From Rhodopirellula sp. (GTDB lineage: Bacteria > Planctomycetota > Planctomycetia > Pirellulales > Pirellulaceae): a stretch of 55,460 nucleotides of DNA. The notes beneath the pieces were generated by a model. The model saw only the letters and a list, made by a program, of their open reading frames with translations, was not told the DNA's origin and searched no databases. Both the position numbers and the translations under genes were made by a program. The stretch is from assembly GCA_002690925.1 (NCBI GenBank), contig NZGD01000289.1, forward strand, positions 23,815 to 79,274. The letters run 5' to 3'. Shown here one piece after another: positions 27,005-34,516 of the stretch (the stretch's first letter is position 1; each line of letters begins with the position of its first letter).

Positions 27005-27354
27005 AGAGGGGCCATTCTAGCAAGCAACGAAGTCGTCGACTTTTTGAGGAAGTTCAAGACGAGTGAGCGAATAGTAGTCTCGCATAAAACTTAGTGAACG
27101 CACACCTAGCCGATCAACTGTAATGAGAAAACCAACCATCGAGTCCATCGTTTCTCTGTATCGTCGATTAATCAACTGCGTAGGTTAGCGTGAGCGACAC
27201 GCCGCAGGCAGTGCAGGCAAGGTCGTAAATCGCTACCTTCCACCTCGGGAACTCGTGTTGGTGCGAGATTTTCCAGCCGCATCGTTTATGCTTTGAAGTT
27301 ATTGAGCTCAGTCATGAACCGCCATGGTTTAGTAAACGGAGGCGAATAGCCATC
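27005..27354. other. Divergent intergenic region between CPBP protease and folK
   Basis: This 350-base stretch must hold promoters for both genes, but I see no convincing -35/-10 pair, hairpin, repeat or RNA gene. A GGAGG lies 12 bases before the GTG start of folK. Confidence 0.4.
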
Positions 27355-28356
27355 GTGAAGTCCCAATGTTTGATCAGTTTTGGCAGTAACCTGGGCGACC
27401 GGCACGCACTCATCGCAGATGCTGCAAAAGCCGTGGCCAGCCTGCCGATGGTCAATGGAATGCAAGCCAGCCGTCTATTCGAAACACCTCCCATCGGTGG
27501 TCCTACCGGGCAAGAGCCATTCCTCAATGCGGTTGCGGCATTCGACACAGAAGCTTCGGCGAGAGAAGTGTTAGGCTGCTTGCAAGCGTTGGAGACAGAT
27601 CTGGGGCGAAAAAGGCGGCAGCGTTGGGGGGCGCGAGCGATCGATTTGGATGTTGTGCTGCATGGCGAATTAGTTGGTGGTGGTACTGGTTTGATTGTTC
27701 CACACCCACGTTATACGGCACGTCAATTTGTGTTGCAGCCAGCCTGCGACGTTGCCGCTCATTACAGGGATCCACGATTCGGCTGGACCTTGGAACGCCT
27801 TGCCAGGCATATTGACCAGGGGACGCCTTCGTTAGCTTTGGTTGGCGGGGATCAAGCTATCCGAGAAGAACTCTGCACCCGTCTGACTTCTCAGTTTGGG
27901 GTTACCACCTTTGCTGCCAAGCCGTTTGCGGAACGCATGAGGGTCGTTGGGAATGCGCCTGCACGTGTAACCCACGAACACGCCAAAACGCCCCCAGTTC
28001 CGCGTGTTGATGAGGCTTCCCGGGGCGATGCAGGAAAGGGGCAGGTTGAAAGTGTCATTTGTGGCGTAAAGGCGCACGAGGGGCCTTGGGTCTCGGCTTT
28101 CTTGCCGCGTTTGCCTCAATTGACATCGCCGGAGACCGATTCCGTCCGCGTTCCTCGGTTAGTCGCCAGGATGCAGTCGACGACCGACCAGACACGATGG
28201 CCCGCACCCCACCAACTGTGGCCCGCTGGATGGCGTTGGCCGGAGTATCGCCTCGAAATTGATGACACAGATTGGGCTGTCAGCGAATTGGCATCCGCGC
28301 TGTCCTCGATGAGATGTCCCGTGGAGCCTGTTACCACTGACGGTGCTTGGTGGTAA
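27355..28356 (+). CDS. folK: HPPK (FolK) with a 175-residue C-terminal extension
   Basis: 6-hydroxymethyl-7,8-dihydropterin pyrophosphokinase, a folate-pathway enzyme. The HPPK domain (1-155) is intact: SFGSNLGDR (8-16), ETPPIGG (43-49), RWGARAIDLDVVLHG (90-104, with Asp97 and Asp99 binding magnesium) and PHPRYTARQFVLQP (116-129). Typical HPPKs end near residue 160; this one continues to 333. The extension opens with SLALVGGDQAIREELCTRL, which looks like a strand and helix of a P-loop kinase without the GxGKS loop, then a Pro-rich stretch and a compact end (WPEYRLEIDDTDW). The start is GTG. HPPK-deoxynucleoside kinase fusions exist elsewhere; I cannot confirm a relation. Confidence 0.9.
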   Translation: MKSQCLISFGSNLGDRHALIADAAKAVASLPMVNGMQASRLFETPPIGGPTGQEPFLNAVAAFDTEASAREVLGCLQALETDLGRKRRQRWGARAIDLDVVLHGELVGGGTGLIVPHPRYTARQFVLQPACDVAAHYRDPRFGWTLERLARHIDQGTPSLALVGGDQAIREELCTRLTSQFGVTTFAAKPFAERMRVVGNAPARVTHEHAKTPPVPRVDEASRGDAGKGQVESVICGVKAHEGPWVSAFLPRLPQLTSPETDSVRVPRLVARMQSTTDQTRWPAPHQLWPAGWRWPEYRLEIDDTDWAVSELASALSSMRCPVEPVTTDGAWW

Positions 28357-28554
28357 GCGACTCATCGACGCATGTCTCTCTTGCCCATTCGCCCCCGTTT
28401 GCGTGGATGCAGCCGATGGTGGGGCGTTCTGTGTCGCAGGAAGCGAGATTTAGCCTGATGGTTTGGCTGTCGGTTGGTCGATAACACTCGACCTGAGTCT
28501 GGTGGAATGGGCGCTTCGAGTGGTTGATGCGAGCTAGTTTGCCCGTCGGCTTGT

Positions 28555-28569
28555 GCGGCACAATGTCGC
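28555..28569. promoter_or_regulatory. Operator-like dyad, copy 1
   Basis: GCGGCA-CAA-TGTCGC, a near-perfect inverted repeat with one mismatch in the 6-bp arms. It shares 14 of 15 bases with copy 2, whose start is 41 bases downstream. Confidence 0.55.
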
Positions 28570-28595
28570 GAATACAAGAAAGTCGGCCGATTTAT

Positions 28596-28610
28596 GCGAC
28601 ACAATGTCGC
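28596..28610. promoter_or_regulatory. Operator-like dyad, copy 2
   Basis: GCGACA-CAA-TGTCGC, a perfect inverted repeat with 6-bp arms and a 3-bp spacer. A dimeric regulator could bind it. Spacing to copy 1 (41 bp, close to four helical turns) would put two dimers on one DNA face. Confidence 0.6.
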
Positions 28611-28742
28611 TCGATTCCTCGCTGCCATTGCAAGCTCGTGGGGGCTCGCCCCATACTGTGTACGACTAGGCACCTGTGCCGTATTTTCCCTCATCTTTTA
28701 GTGTGGAACTGGGCTGCGAGATGATCGCCGGCCAAATAAATC

Positions 28743-29459
28743 ATGCAACGGTTTTTGTTTCCTCGTTGGGTCAATCCACTCCTCGGTATTTTTGCGGTAG
28801 CAACGGCTGCGGGCGTTGTTTTTGCAGGTGCCATGGGGGGGTTGATTACCGACCCTGTTACCCTGAATGTTGGCTACGAGCCGACGCAGCCCGTCCCCTT
28901 CAGCCACGCGATTCACGCTGGACAACTGAAGCTGGACTGTCGTTACTGCCACAATACGGTGTTCGATGCCGCCCACGCGGCAGTGCCGCCGACGGCGACT
29001 TGCATCAATTGCCACAGTCCGAAAGGTAAGGACGGCGTGACGGCGTTGGCAGCGATCCATCCGACCAGTGTGAAGCTGGGGCCGATCCGTGAGAGTTGGA
29101 ATCTGGGCAGAAGCGTTGCATGGACGCGTGTTCACAATCTTCCGTCGTTTGTTTACTTCAACCATGCCGCCCACGTGAATTCCGGCGTCAGTTGCGTGAC
29201 CTGCCACGGTCGCATCGATCAAATGGAGACGGTTTATCAGGCAAAGCAACTTTCCATGGCTTGGTGCATCAGCTGTCATCGTGAGCCGAATGAGCACCTG
29301 CGACCAGTGAATCGGGTTACCAAGCTCGACTGGGAGTGGGACCCGAATGAGCTCGACGTGGATGGCAATCCTTTGGGTGATCAAGCGGAGTGGGCCGAGA
29401 AACACATCGGTGAAAGCAATATCAATCCGCTAGTGAACTGCGCTGTCTGTCACCGCTAA
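28743..29459 (+). CDS. actA: Alternative complex III pentaheme cytochrome c subunit ActA
   Basis: A 238-residue membrane-anchored cytochrome with five CxxCH motifs: CRYCH (66-70), CINCH (87-91), CVTCH (151-155), CISCH (175-179) and CAVCH (233-237). One N-terminal transmembrane segment (about 11-33) anchors it; the heme domain faces the periplasm. In alternative complex III, ActA passes electrons from the iron-sulfur subunit towards monoheme cytochrome c. Histidines such as His55, His58 and His141 are candidate distal heme ligands. It opens the run of respiratory genes, 55 bases before actB. Five hemes plus gene order exclude NrfH/NapC-type proteins. Confidence 0.93.
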   Translation: MQRFLFPRWVNPLLGIFAVATAAGVVFAGAMGGLITDPVTLNVGYEPTQPVPFSHAIHAGQLKLDCRYCHNTVFDAAHAAVPPTATCINCHSPKGKDGVTALAAIHPTSVKLGPIRESWNLGRSVAWTRVHNLPSFVYFNHAAHVNSGVSCVTCHGRIDQMETVYQAKQLSMAWCISCHREPNEHLRPVNRVTKLDWEWDPNELDVDGNPLGDQAEWAEKHIGESNINPLVNCAVCHR

Positions 29460-29514
29460 GCATGACTGCGTTCTGCAAACAAACCATACACGAACCTTCG
29501 ACAATCATCCTGAT

Positions 29515-32500
29515 ATGATCTCCAACGAATCGGACTCATCCGCCACCGAGAATCTCGCCAGCTCATCTGCTGGAGGTGGTTCTTCCAAAGCCAACTACTG
29601 GCGTAGCATCACTGAGCTGCGAGGTGAGGCGGAGTTCAACGAATACTTGGACCGTGAGTTTCCAGTGGCTGCCTCCGAATTTCCGGAGGGTGTTTCTCGC
29701 CGTCGCTGGATGCAGCTCATGGGAGCTTCTCTTGCTGTTGCGGGTGCTGCTGGTTGTCGTTACCCAAAAGAGACGATCGAGCCGTTCGTGATCAGGCCAG
29801 AGGGTCGCGTTCCAGGCGAAAATTACGAGCGGGCGACAAATTTCGAGCTCGCCGGACGTGTGTACAATCTTCTCGTGACTTGCGTCGATGGACGTCCGCT
29901 GAAGGTTGAGCCCAACAAGTCGCATCCGAGTGGTGCGGGAACTGATGCGTATGCTCAGGCCTCGGTGTTGCAGTTGTACGACCCGGATCGTGCTCGGGGG
30001 GATGAGGGCTTTCTGCTACGGAAAAGCAAGCTTGCCGAAGATAATGGCCGCAGGTTTGAAGTTGATTGGTCCGAGTTTGATCCGGTAGGCAAATCTGTCA
30101 TCGAAGCATCCGGTGATGGGGCTGGGTTTGCTTTGTTGATGGCTCCCACAAGCTCACCTTCCCTGGTTCGCATGGTAAAGGCTCTGAAGAAGCGTTTGCC
30201 TGAAGCGACGGTCTGTCAGTACGACGGTGTGGCAGGTGATGTCATGGGTCAGGCGACGAAAGCAGTTTTTGGTAAGCAGGCTCGGCAGACACTTGATCTT
30301 GAGCAGGCTGAGGTGATTGTCGCCCTTCAGGCTGATATTCTCGGTACTGATCGTGGCATGTTGTCAAACGCGGTTGGGTTCGGGAAGCGTCGCGATCCGG
30401 GGCCAAACAAAGACGGGATGAATCGCCTGTATGTGGTTGAAGGGGGCTTCACTTCCACGGGGGCTGCAGCTGATTCGCGTCTCGCTCTGCGTCCCAGTGA
30501 GATTCCAAAGTTTCTCGCAGAGCTCGGGCGGCGAGTGGAGAAGCTGGTTGCCGGTGAGACCCATGAGCACGAAGTAGAAAACGAGGCGTTTGATGAAATA
30601 TCAGCTGAGGATCGTCTTGAGCGATTTTTAGATGTGCTCTCTCACGATCTTGCAGCCGCCGGGGGCAAGGCTGTAGTGGTTGTTGGGGATCATTTGGGTG
30701 CGGAGGCCATCAAGGCTGGTATTCAGATGAACCAGAAGCTTGGTTCGCTCGGAAAATTGCAGAAATTTGCACCGCGGGTCGACGAAGGGTTGAGTACAGG
30801 TGAGTCCCTTGCTGGGTTGGTTGGGAAGATCAACGATGGTCTGGTCAAAAACTTGTTGATCCTCGGTGACAATCCTGTTTACACGGCCCCAGGTGGTGTG
30901 GATCTTGCTGCTGCTCTCGGGAAGCTGGGTGAAGCTGAGGGGGCAGCTTCGATTTATCTCGGCGAATACGACGATGAGACGGGAGCCGTTTGTGATTGGT
31001 CGCTTCCGCTGTCGCATCAGTTGGAATCTTGGGGAGACTGTGTCAGTGATCATGGGTATTACGGTGTTTGTCAGCCTCAGATTCTTCCGTTGCTCGGGGG
31101 CCGGTCAGCGATTGAGTTGATCGCGATAATGCTCGGTGAGACGCTGACTGACGGAGGCGCGATCGTGCGTCGCACGGCTGATCAGTCGGGTGGCAGCGAC
31201 CTGAGCGACCGCGAGTGGCGAGGCCTGTTGCATGACGGCTTTAAAGAAGATTTGAAAATGGAAGGCGGGTCCCTCGAGTTGACCGGCAAGCCGGACGAAG
31301 TGGAAAGTGGTGCGCCCGTTGCAACTGCAGTCGTCGATAAGAACCAGATTGAAGTCATTTTCAATCCCGCGGACGGGCTCTATGACGGCCGGTTTGCAAA
31401 TAATGGTTGGCTTCAGGAAATGCCCCAGGCATTGACTAAGTTGGCTTGGGATAATGCTGCGGTGATGAGTCCTGCGACAGCACGCGGGATCAGTCTGGAC
31501 CCTGATGCCACGGACAGCTCGGCTGGTAGCGGTCGGGTGCTACGCCATGGGCAGATGGTCGCTCTCAGGATTGGCGATGAGAAAATCGAATTGCCTGTTT
31601 ACGAGATGCCAGGTTGCGCCCCAGGCGTCATTACTGTGACTCTCGGCTACGGTCGCGAGCGTGTTGGGATGGTCGGTGGTGACCCCGGTAAGGGAGTTGA
31701 TGTCGTCGGTTTCGATGTGTCGGCGCTCCGTCGCGACGAGGGCGTCATGATCGCATATGGAGTGGAAGGGCGTCCAAGGTACACAGATTACGTGCTTGCA
31801 ACGACTCAGGATCATTGGGCGATTGATGAGCGTGGTCGAGATGAGACTGAGGAGCGGAGTTTCACCTTGGTACGCGAAGGCACTGCCGAACTGTACAAGA
31901 AGGTTTCTAAGTTCGCCGAGGTTCAAGGGCCGCATGTTCCGAAAGTTGGGCCAGATGATAACGGGTCTCCTTGGGTAGAGCCGCTAACGCAGTTGCAGCA
32001 ACAGGACAAGAAGGACGGGGTCACTGTTCCTCAGTGGGGAATGTCCGTTGATCTTGGTAAGTGCATTGGTTGTAGTGCTTGCGTTGTTGCTTGCCAAAGC
32101 GAAAACAACGTGCCAATCGTCGGACGTGAGCAGGTCATGAATAGCCGTGAGATGCACTGGTTGCGTCTTGATCGGTACTTTCAGGGAGATGAGACAAACG
32201 CAGATATCGTTCAAGAGCCCGTTGCCTGCATGCATTGCGAAACGGCCCCCTGTGAGCAGGTTTGCCCTGTGGCTGCCACGGTTCATACCGAGGAGGGTAT
32301 CAATGCGATGGCATACAATCGGTGTATCGGTACTCGCTATTGTGCCAACAATTGTCCATTCAAGGTCAGGCGTTTTAACTACTTCAATTACAACGAAGAC
32401 ATTGGTACTGGGTACGGCATTGACGCCTACCCGGGCCACATTGAGTCAGCGAATCGTAAACTGCAGGCTCTTGTCATGAATCCGGAAGTAACTGTTCGTG

Positions 32501-32937
32501 GCCGCGGCGTGATGGAAAAGTGCACCTACTGCATTCAGCGGGTTGAGGGTGCCAAAATCAATGCGATTAAAGAAGGTCGGGATGTCGCCGATGGTGATGT
32601 TGTCACTGCTTGTCAGTCAGCGTGTCCAACTCGAGCGATCGAATTTGGCGATATTTCCGATCCCGAGTCTGCCGTATCCAAGAAGCGGAAAGACGACAGA
32701 AGTTATGGGATGTTGGGTCAGTTGAACCTGAAGACGCGGACTCAGTACCTTGCGAGGGTTACAAATCCGCATAGACGTCTGATGACGAAGAAGCAGGTCG
32801 ATGAACTGCTGAATATGGAACAGCCACACGGTCATGGTGATCACCATGACAGCCATGCAGAAGGCCATGAGGAAGATCATGGCGAGGGTCATGAAAATCA
32901 TGGTCATGATGATCACGATGCTGCCGCAAAAGAGTAG
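29515..32937 (+). CDS. actB: Alternative complex III iron-sulfur/molybdopterin-like subunit ActB
   Basis: A 1140-residue fusion of a molybdopterin-oxidoreductase-like domain and a ferredoxin domain, as in ACIII ActB. YWRSITELRG near the start and SRRRWMQLMGASLAVAGAAGC (about 60-80) form a Tat-like signal with a possible lipidation cysteine. The large domain in this family is known to lack molybdopterin. The iron-sulfur part (about 845-1050) has CIGCSACVVACQSEN, CMHCETAPCEQVCP, CIGTRYCANNCPFK, CTYC and CQSACPT, fitting three [4Fe-4S] and one [3Fe-4S] cluster. The last 38 residues are His/Asp/Glu-rich (HGHGDHHDSHAEGHEED), an unusual tail that may bind metal. Confidence 0.94.
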   Translation: MISNESDSSATENLASSSAGGGSSKANYWRSITELRGEAEFNEYLDREFPVAASEFPEGVSRRRWMQLMGASLAVAGAAGCRYPKETIEPFVIRPEGRVPGENYERATNFELAGRVYNLLVTCVDGRPLKVEPNKSHPSGAGTDAYAQASVLQLYDPDRARGDEGFLLRKSKLAEDNGRRFEVDWSEFDPVGKSVIEASGDGAGFALLMAPTSSPSLVRMVKALKKRLPEATVCQYDGVAGDVMGQATKAVFGKQARQTLDLEQAEVIVALQADILGTDRGMLSNAVGFGKRRDPGPNKDGMNRLYVVEGGFTSTGAAADSRLALRPSEIPKFLAELGRRVEKLVAGETHEHEVENEAFDEISAEDRLERFLDVLSHDLAAAGGKAVVVVGDHLGAEAIKAGIQMNQKLGSLGKLQKFAPRVDEGLSTGESLAGLVGKINDGLVKNLLILGDNPVYTAPGGVDLAAALGKLGEAEGAASIYLGEYDDETGAVCDWSLPLSHQLESWGDCVSDHGYYGVCQPQILPLLGGRSAIELIAIMLGETLTDGGAIVRRTADQSGGSDLSDREWRGLLHDGFKEDLKMEGGSLELTGKPDEVESGAPVATAVVDKNQIEVIFNPADGLYDGRFANNGWLQEMPQALTKLAWDNAAVMSPATARGISLDPDATDSSAGSGRVLRHGQMVALRIGDEKIELPVYEMPGCAPGVITVTLGYGRERVGMVGGDPGKGVDVVGFDVSALRRDEGVMIAYGVEGRPRYTDYVLATTQDHWAIDERGRDETEERSFTLVREGTAELYKKVSKFAEVQGPHVPKVGPDDNGSPWVEPLTQLQQQDKKDGVTVPQWGMSVDLGKCIGCSACVVACQSENNVPIVGREQVMNSREMHWLRLDRYFQGDETNADIVQEPVACMHCETAPCEQVCPVAATVHTEEGINAMAYNRCIGTRYCANNCPFKVRRFNYFNYNEDIGTGYGIDAYPGHIESANRKLQALVMNPEVTVRGRGVMEKCTYCIQRVEGAKINAIKEGRDVADGDVVTACQSACPTRAIEFGDISDPESAVSKKRKDDRSYGMLGQLNLKTRTQYLARVTNPHRRLMTKKQVDELLNMEQPHGHGDHHDSHAEGHEEDHGEGHENHGHDDHDAAAKE

Positions 32938-32954
32938 AAGTGCGTTAAAGAGTT

Positions 32955-32978
32955 CGTGAAAACCACGTGGTTTTCACG
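32955..32978. promoter_or_regulatory. Perfect 24-bp palindrome between actB and actC
   Basis: Half-site CGTGAAAACCAC followed directly by its exact reverse complement. As RNA it can fold as a 10-bp stem with an ACGT loop. No T-run follows, so it is not a classic terminator; it may stabilise the upstream message, modulate actC translation or bind a protein. Confidence 0.8.
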
Positions 32979-33022
32979 TGATTGATTCAAAATGTTTTTG
33001 TCAACTACGAAGTAAAAAGTCC

Positions 33023-34429
33023 ATGTCACTTGCCATTCCAAACGGACTGGATAACACGGTCGAGCAACCAGGCGAACGAGCACCCTTGGTGCTCGGTGAT
33101 ACGACCTACCATGACATCACCGAGGCGGTGTGTCAGGTAGCTGAACGCAAGCCAAGCACGAGCTGGGTGATCGGTTTTCTGATCTCCTTCGCGCTTCTGC
33201 AGTGGTTGGGGATCTGTATTCTGTACCTGATCTACACGGGTGTAGGCGTGTGGGGTAATCGCTCGCCGGTTTTCTGGGGTTGGCCGATTGTCAACTTCGT
33301 TTTCTGGGTCGGTATCGGCCACGCAGGAACGCTGATCAGTGCGATTTTGTTTCTGTTCAGGCAGGAATGGCGTACCAGTATTAACCGAGCAGCAGAGGCG
33401 ATGACGATCTTTGCTGTGGTATGTGCAGGGACTTTCCCGGGCATCCACGTGGGTCGAGCTTGGCTTGCTTTCTGGCTGGCGCCCTATCCAAGTTTGAACT
33501 TGTGGATGTGGCCTCAGTTTCGCAGTCCTCTGCTTTGGGACGTGTTCGCGGTCAGCACTTACGGTACTGTTTCGTTGCTGTTCTGGTACATGGGGATGGT
33601 GCCTGATCTGGCAACCTTCCGTGACCGATCGGTCAACAAGTGGCGTCGAATGGCGTACGGTGTTCTGTCACTTGGGTGGTCGGGCTCCTCCCGGCATTGG
33701 ATGCGTTACGAGAAAGCCTATGCATTGCTGGCAGCCTTTGCGGCACCCTTGGTGCTTTCCGTGCATACGATTGTGTCGTTTGACTTTGCGGTCTCGCAGG
33801 TTCCTGGATGGCACACAACCATCTTCCCACCTTACTTCGTCGCAGGGGCGATCTTCAGCGGTTTCGCCATGGTGCTGACACTGATGATTCCAGCTCGCAA
33901 GATGCTTGGGCTTGAAAATCTGATCACGATCCGGCACTTGGACAACATGTGTAAGATTATTCTTGCGACCGGGTCCATTGTCGGATTGGCCTACGGAACG
34001 GAGTTCTTTATTGCTTGGTATGGCCAGGTGCAAGAAGAAAAATTTGCATTCACCAACCGTGCTTTCGGGCCATATTGGTGGGCTTACTGGACCATGGTCA
34101 CCTGTAACGTGATCAGCCCCCAGTTGTTTTGGTTCAAGAAGCTTCGAACCACGCCTTGGATGATCGTTTTGGTCTGCATCTTCGTCAACATTGGGATGTG
34201 GTTTGAGCGATTTGTCATCGTGGTTACAAGTTTGTCGAGAGATTATCTACCGAGTGCTTGGGCGTACTTCTCGCCCACTTGGGTAGATTGGTCGATGTTG
34301 ATTGGTTCGTTTGGTTTGTTCTTCACATTGTTCCTTTTGTTCTGCCGATTGATGCCAGTCATCAATATGGCGGAAACCAAGGCGACGTTAGCGAAGCAGT
34401 ACCACGTTTCGAACGATGGTGATCACTAA
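33023..34429 (+). CDS. actC: Alternative complex III NrfD-like membrane subunit ActC
   Basis: A 468-residue polytopic membrane protein of the NrfD/PsrC type with about ten hydrophobic segments. Diagnostic stretches include WGNRSPVFWGWPIVNFVFWVG interrupted by polar residues, AAEAMTIFAVVCAG, HVGRAWLAFWLAPYP and the large HTIVSFDFAVSQVPGWHTTIFPPYF-type loop region typical of ACIII. It houses a quinol site and probably a proton channel. The start is ATG 33023 (MSLAIPNG); a GTG at 32978 in the same frame lies inside the 24-bp palindrome and adds 15 non-family residues. Gap to actB is 85 bases. Confidence 0.92.
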   Translation: MSLAIPNGLDNTVEQPGERAPLVLGDTTYHDITEAVCQVAERKPSTSWVIGFLISFALLQWLGICILYLIYTGVGVWGNRSPVFWGWPIVNFVFWVGIGHAGTLISAILFLFRQEWRTSINRAAEAMTIFAVVCAGTFPGIHVGRAWLAFWLAPYPSLNLWMWPQFRSPLLWDVFAVSTYGTVSLLFWYMGMVPDLATFRDRSVNKWRRMAYGVLSLGWSGSSRHWMRYEKAYALLAAFAAPLVLSVHTIVSFDFAVSQVPGWHTTIFPPYFVAGAIFSGFAMVLTLMIPARKMLGLENLITIRHLDNMCKIILATGSIVGLAYGTEFFIAWYGQVQEEKFAFTNRAFGPYWWAYWTMVTCNVISPQLFWFKKLRTTPWMIVLVCIFVNIGMWFERFVIVVTSLSRDYLPSAWAYFSPTWVDWSMLIGSFGLFFTLFLLFCRLMPVINMAETKATLAKQYHVSNDGDH

Positions 34430-34516
34430 ATACCGGTACAGAGGAAAGAGTTGTTCCGAGTTCGCTCGGGTCAGGAAACCACTGACGCAAGTCAGGCTTT
34501 TTACAACTGTGAATTG

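Larger units (their letters stand above)
28357..28742. promoter_or_regulatory. Upstream region of the respiratory cluster
   Basis: A 386-base non-coding stretch ahead of actA. It contains two 15-bp dyads (28555-28569 and 28596-28610, listed separately), a lone TGTGTCGC half-site at 28430-28437, and a small GGCAC-CT-GTGCC dyad nearer actA. No confident -35/-10 pair was found. Given that a 15-kb gene set follows, this is the probable main promoter region. Confidence 0.5.

Noticed and set aside
28555..28610. Twin repeats as a CRISPR or mobile-element end
   Set aside because: Only two copies 41 bp apart, no spacer series, no cas or transposase gene nearby; operator-like dyads fit better.
28698..29405. 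235-codon minus-strand frame opposite actA
   Set aside because: Five CxxCH motifs and operon order make the plus strand the real gene; the antisense translation matches nothing.
29515..32937. ActB as an active molybdenum oxidoreductase
   Set aside because: Gene order and the fused ferredoxin fit alternative complex III ActB, whose molybdopterin-like domain is known to lack the cofactor.
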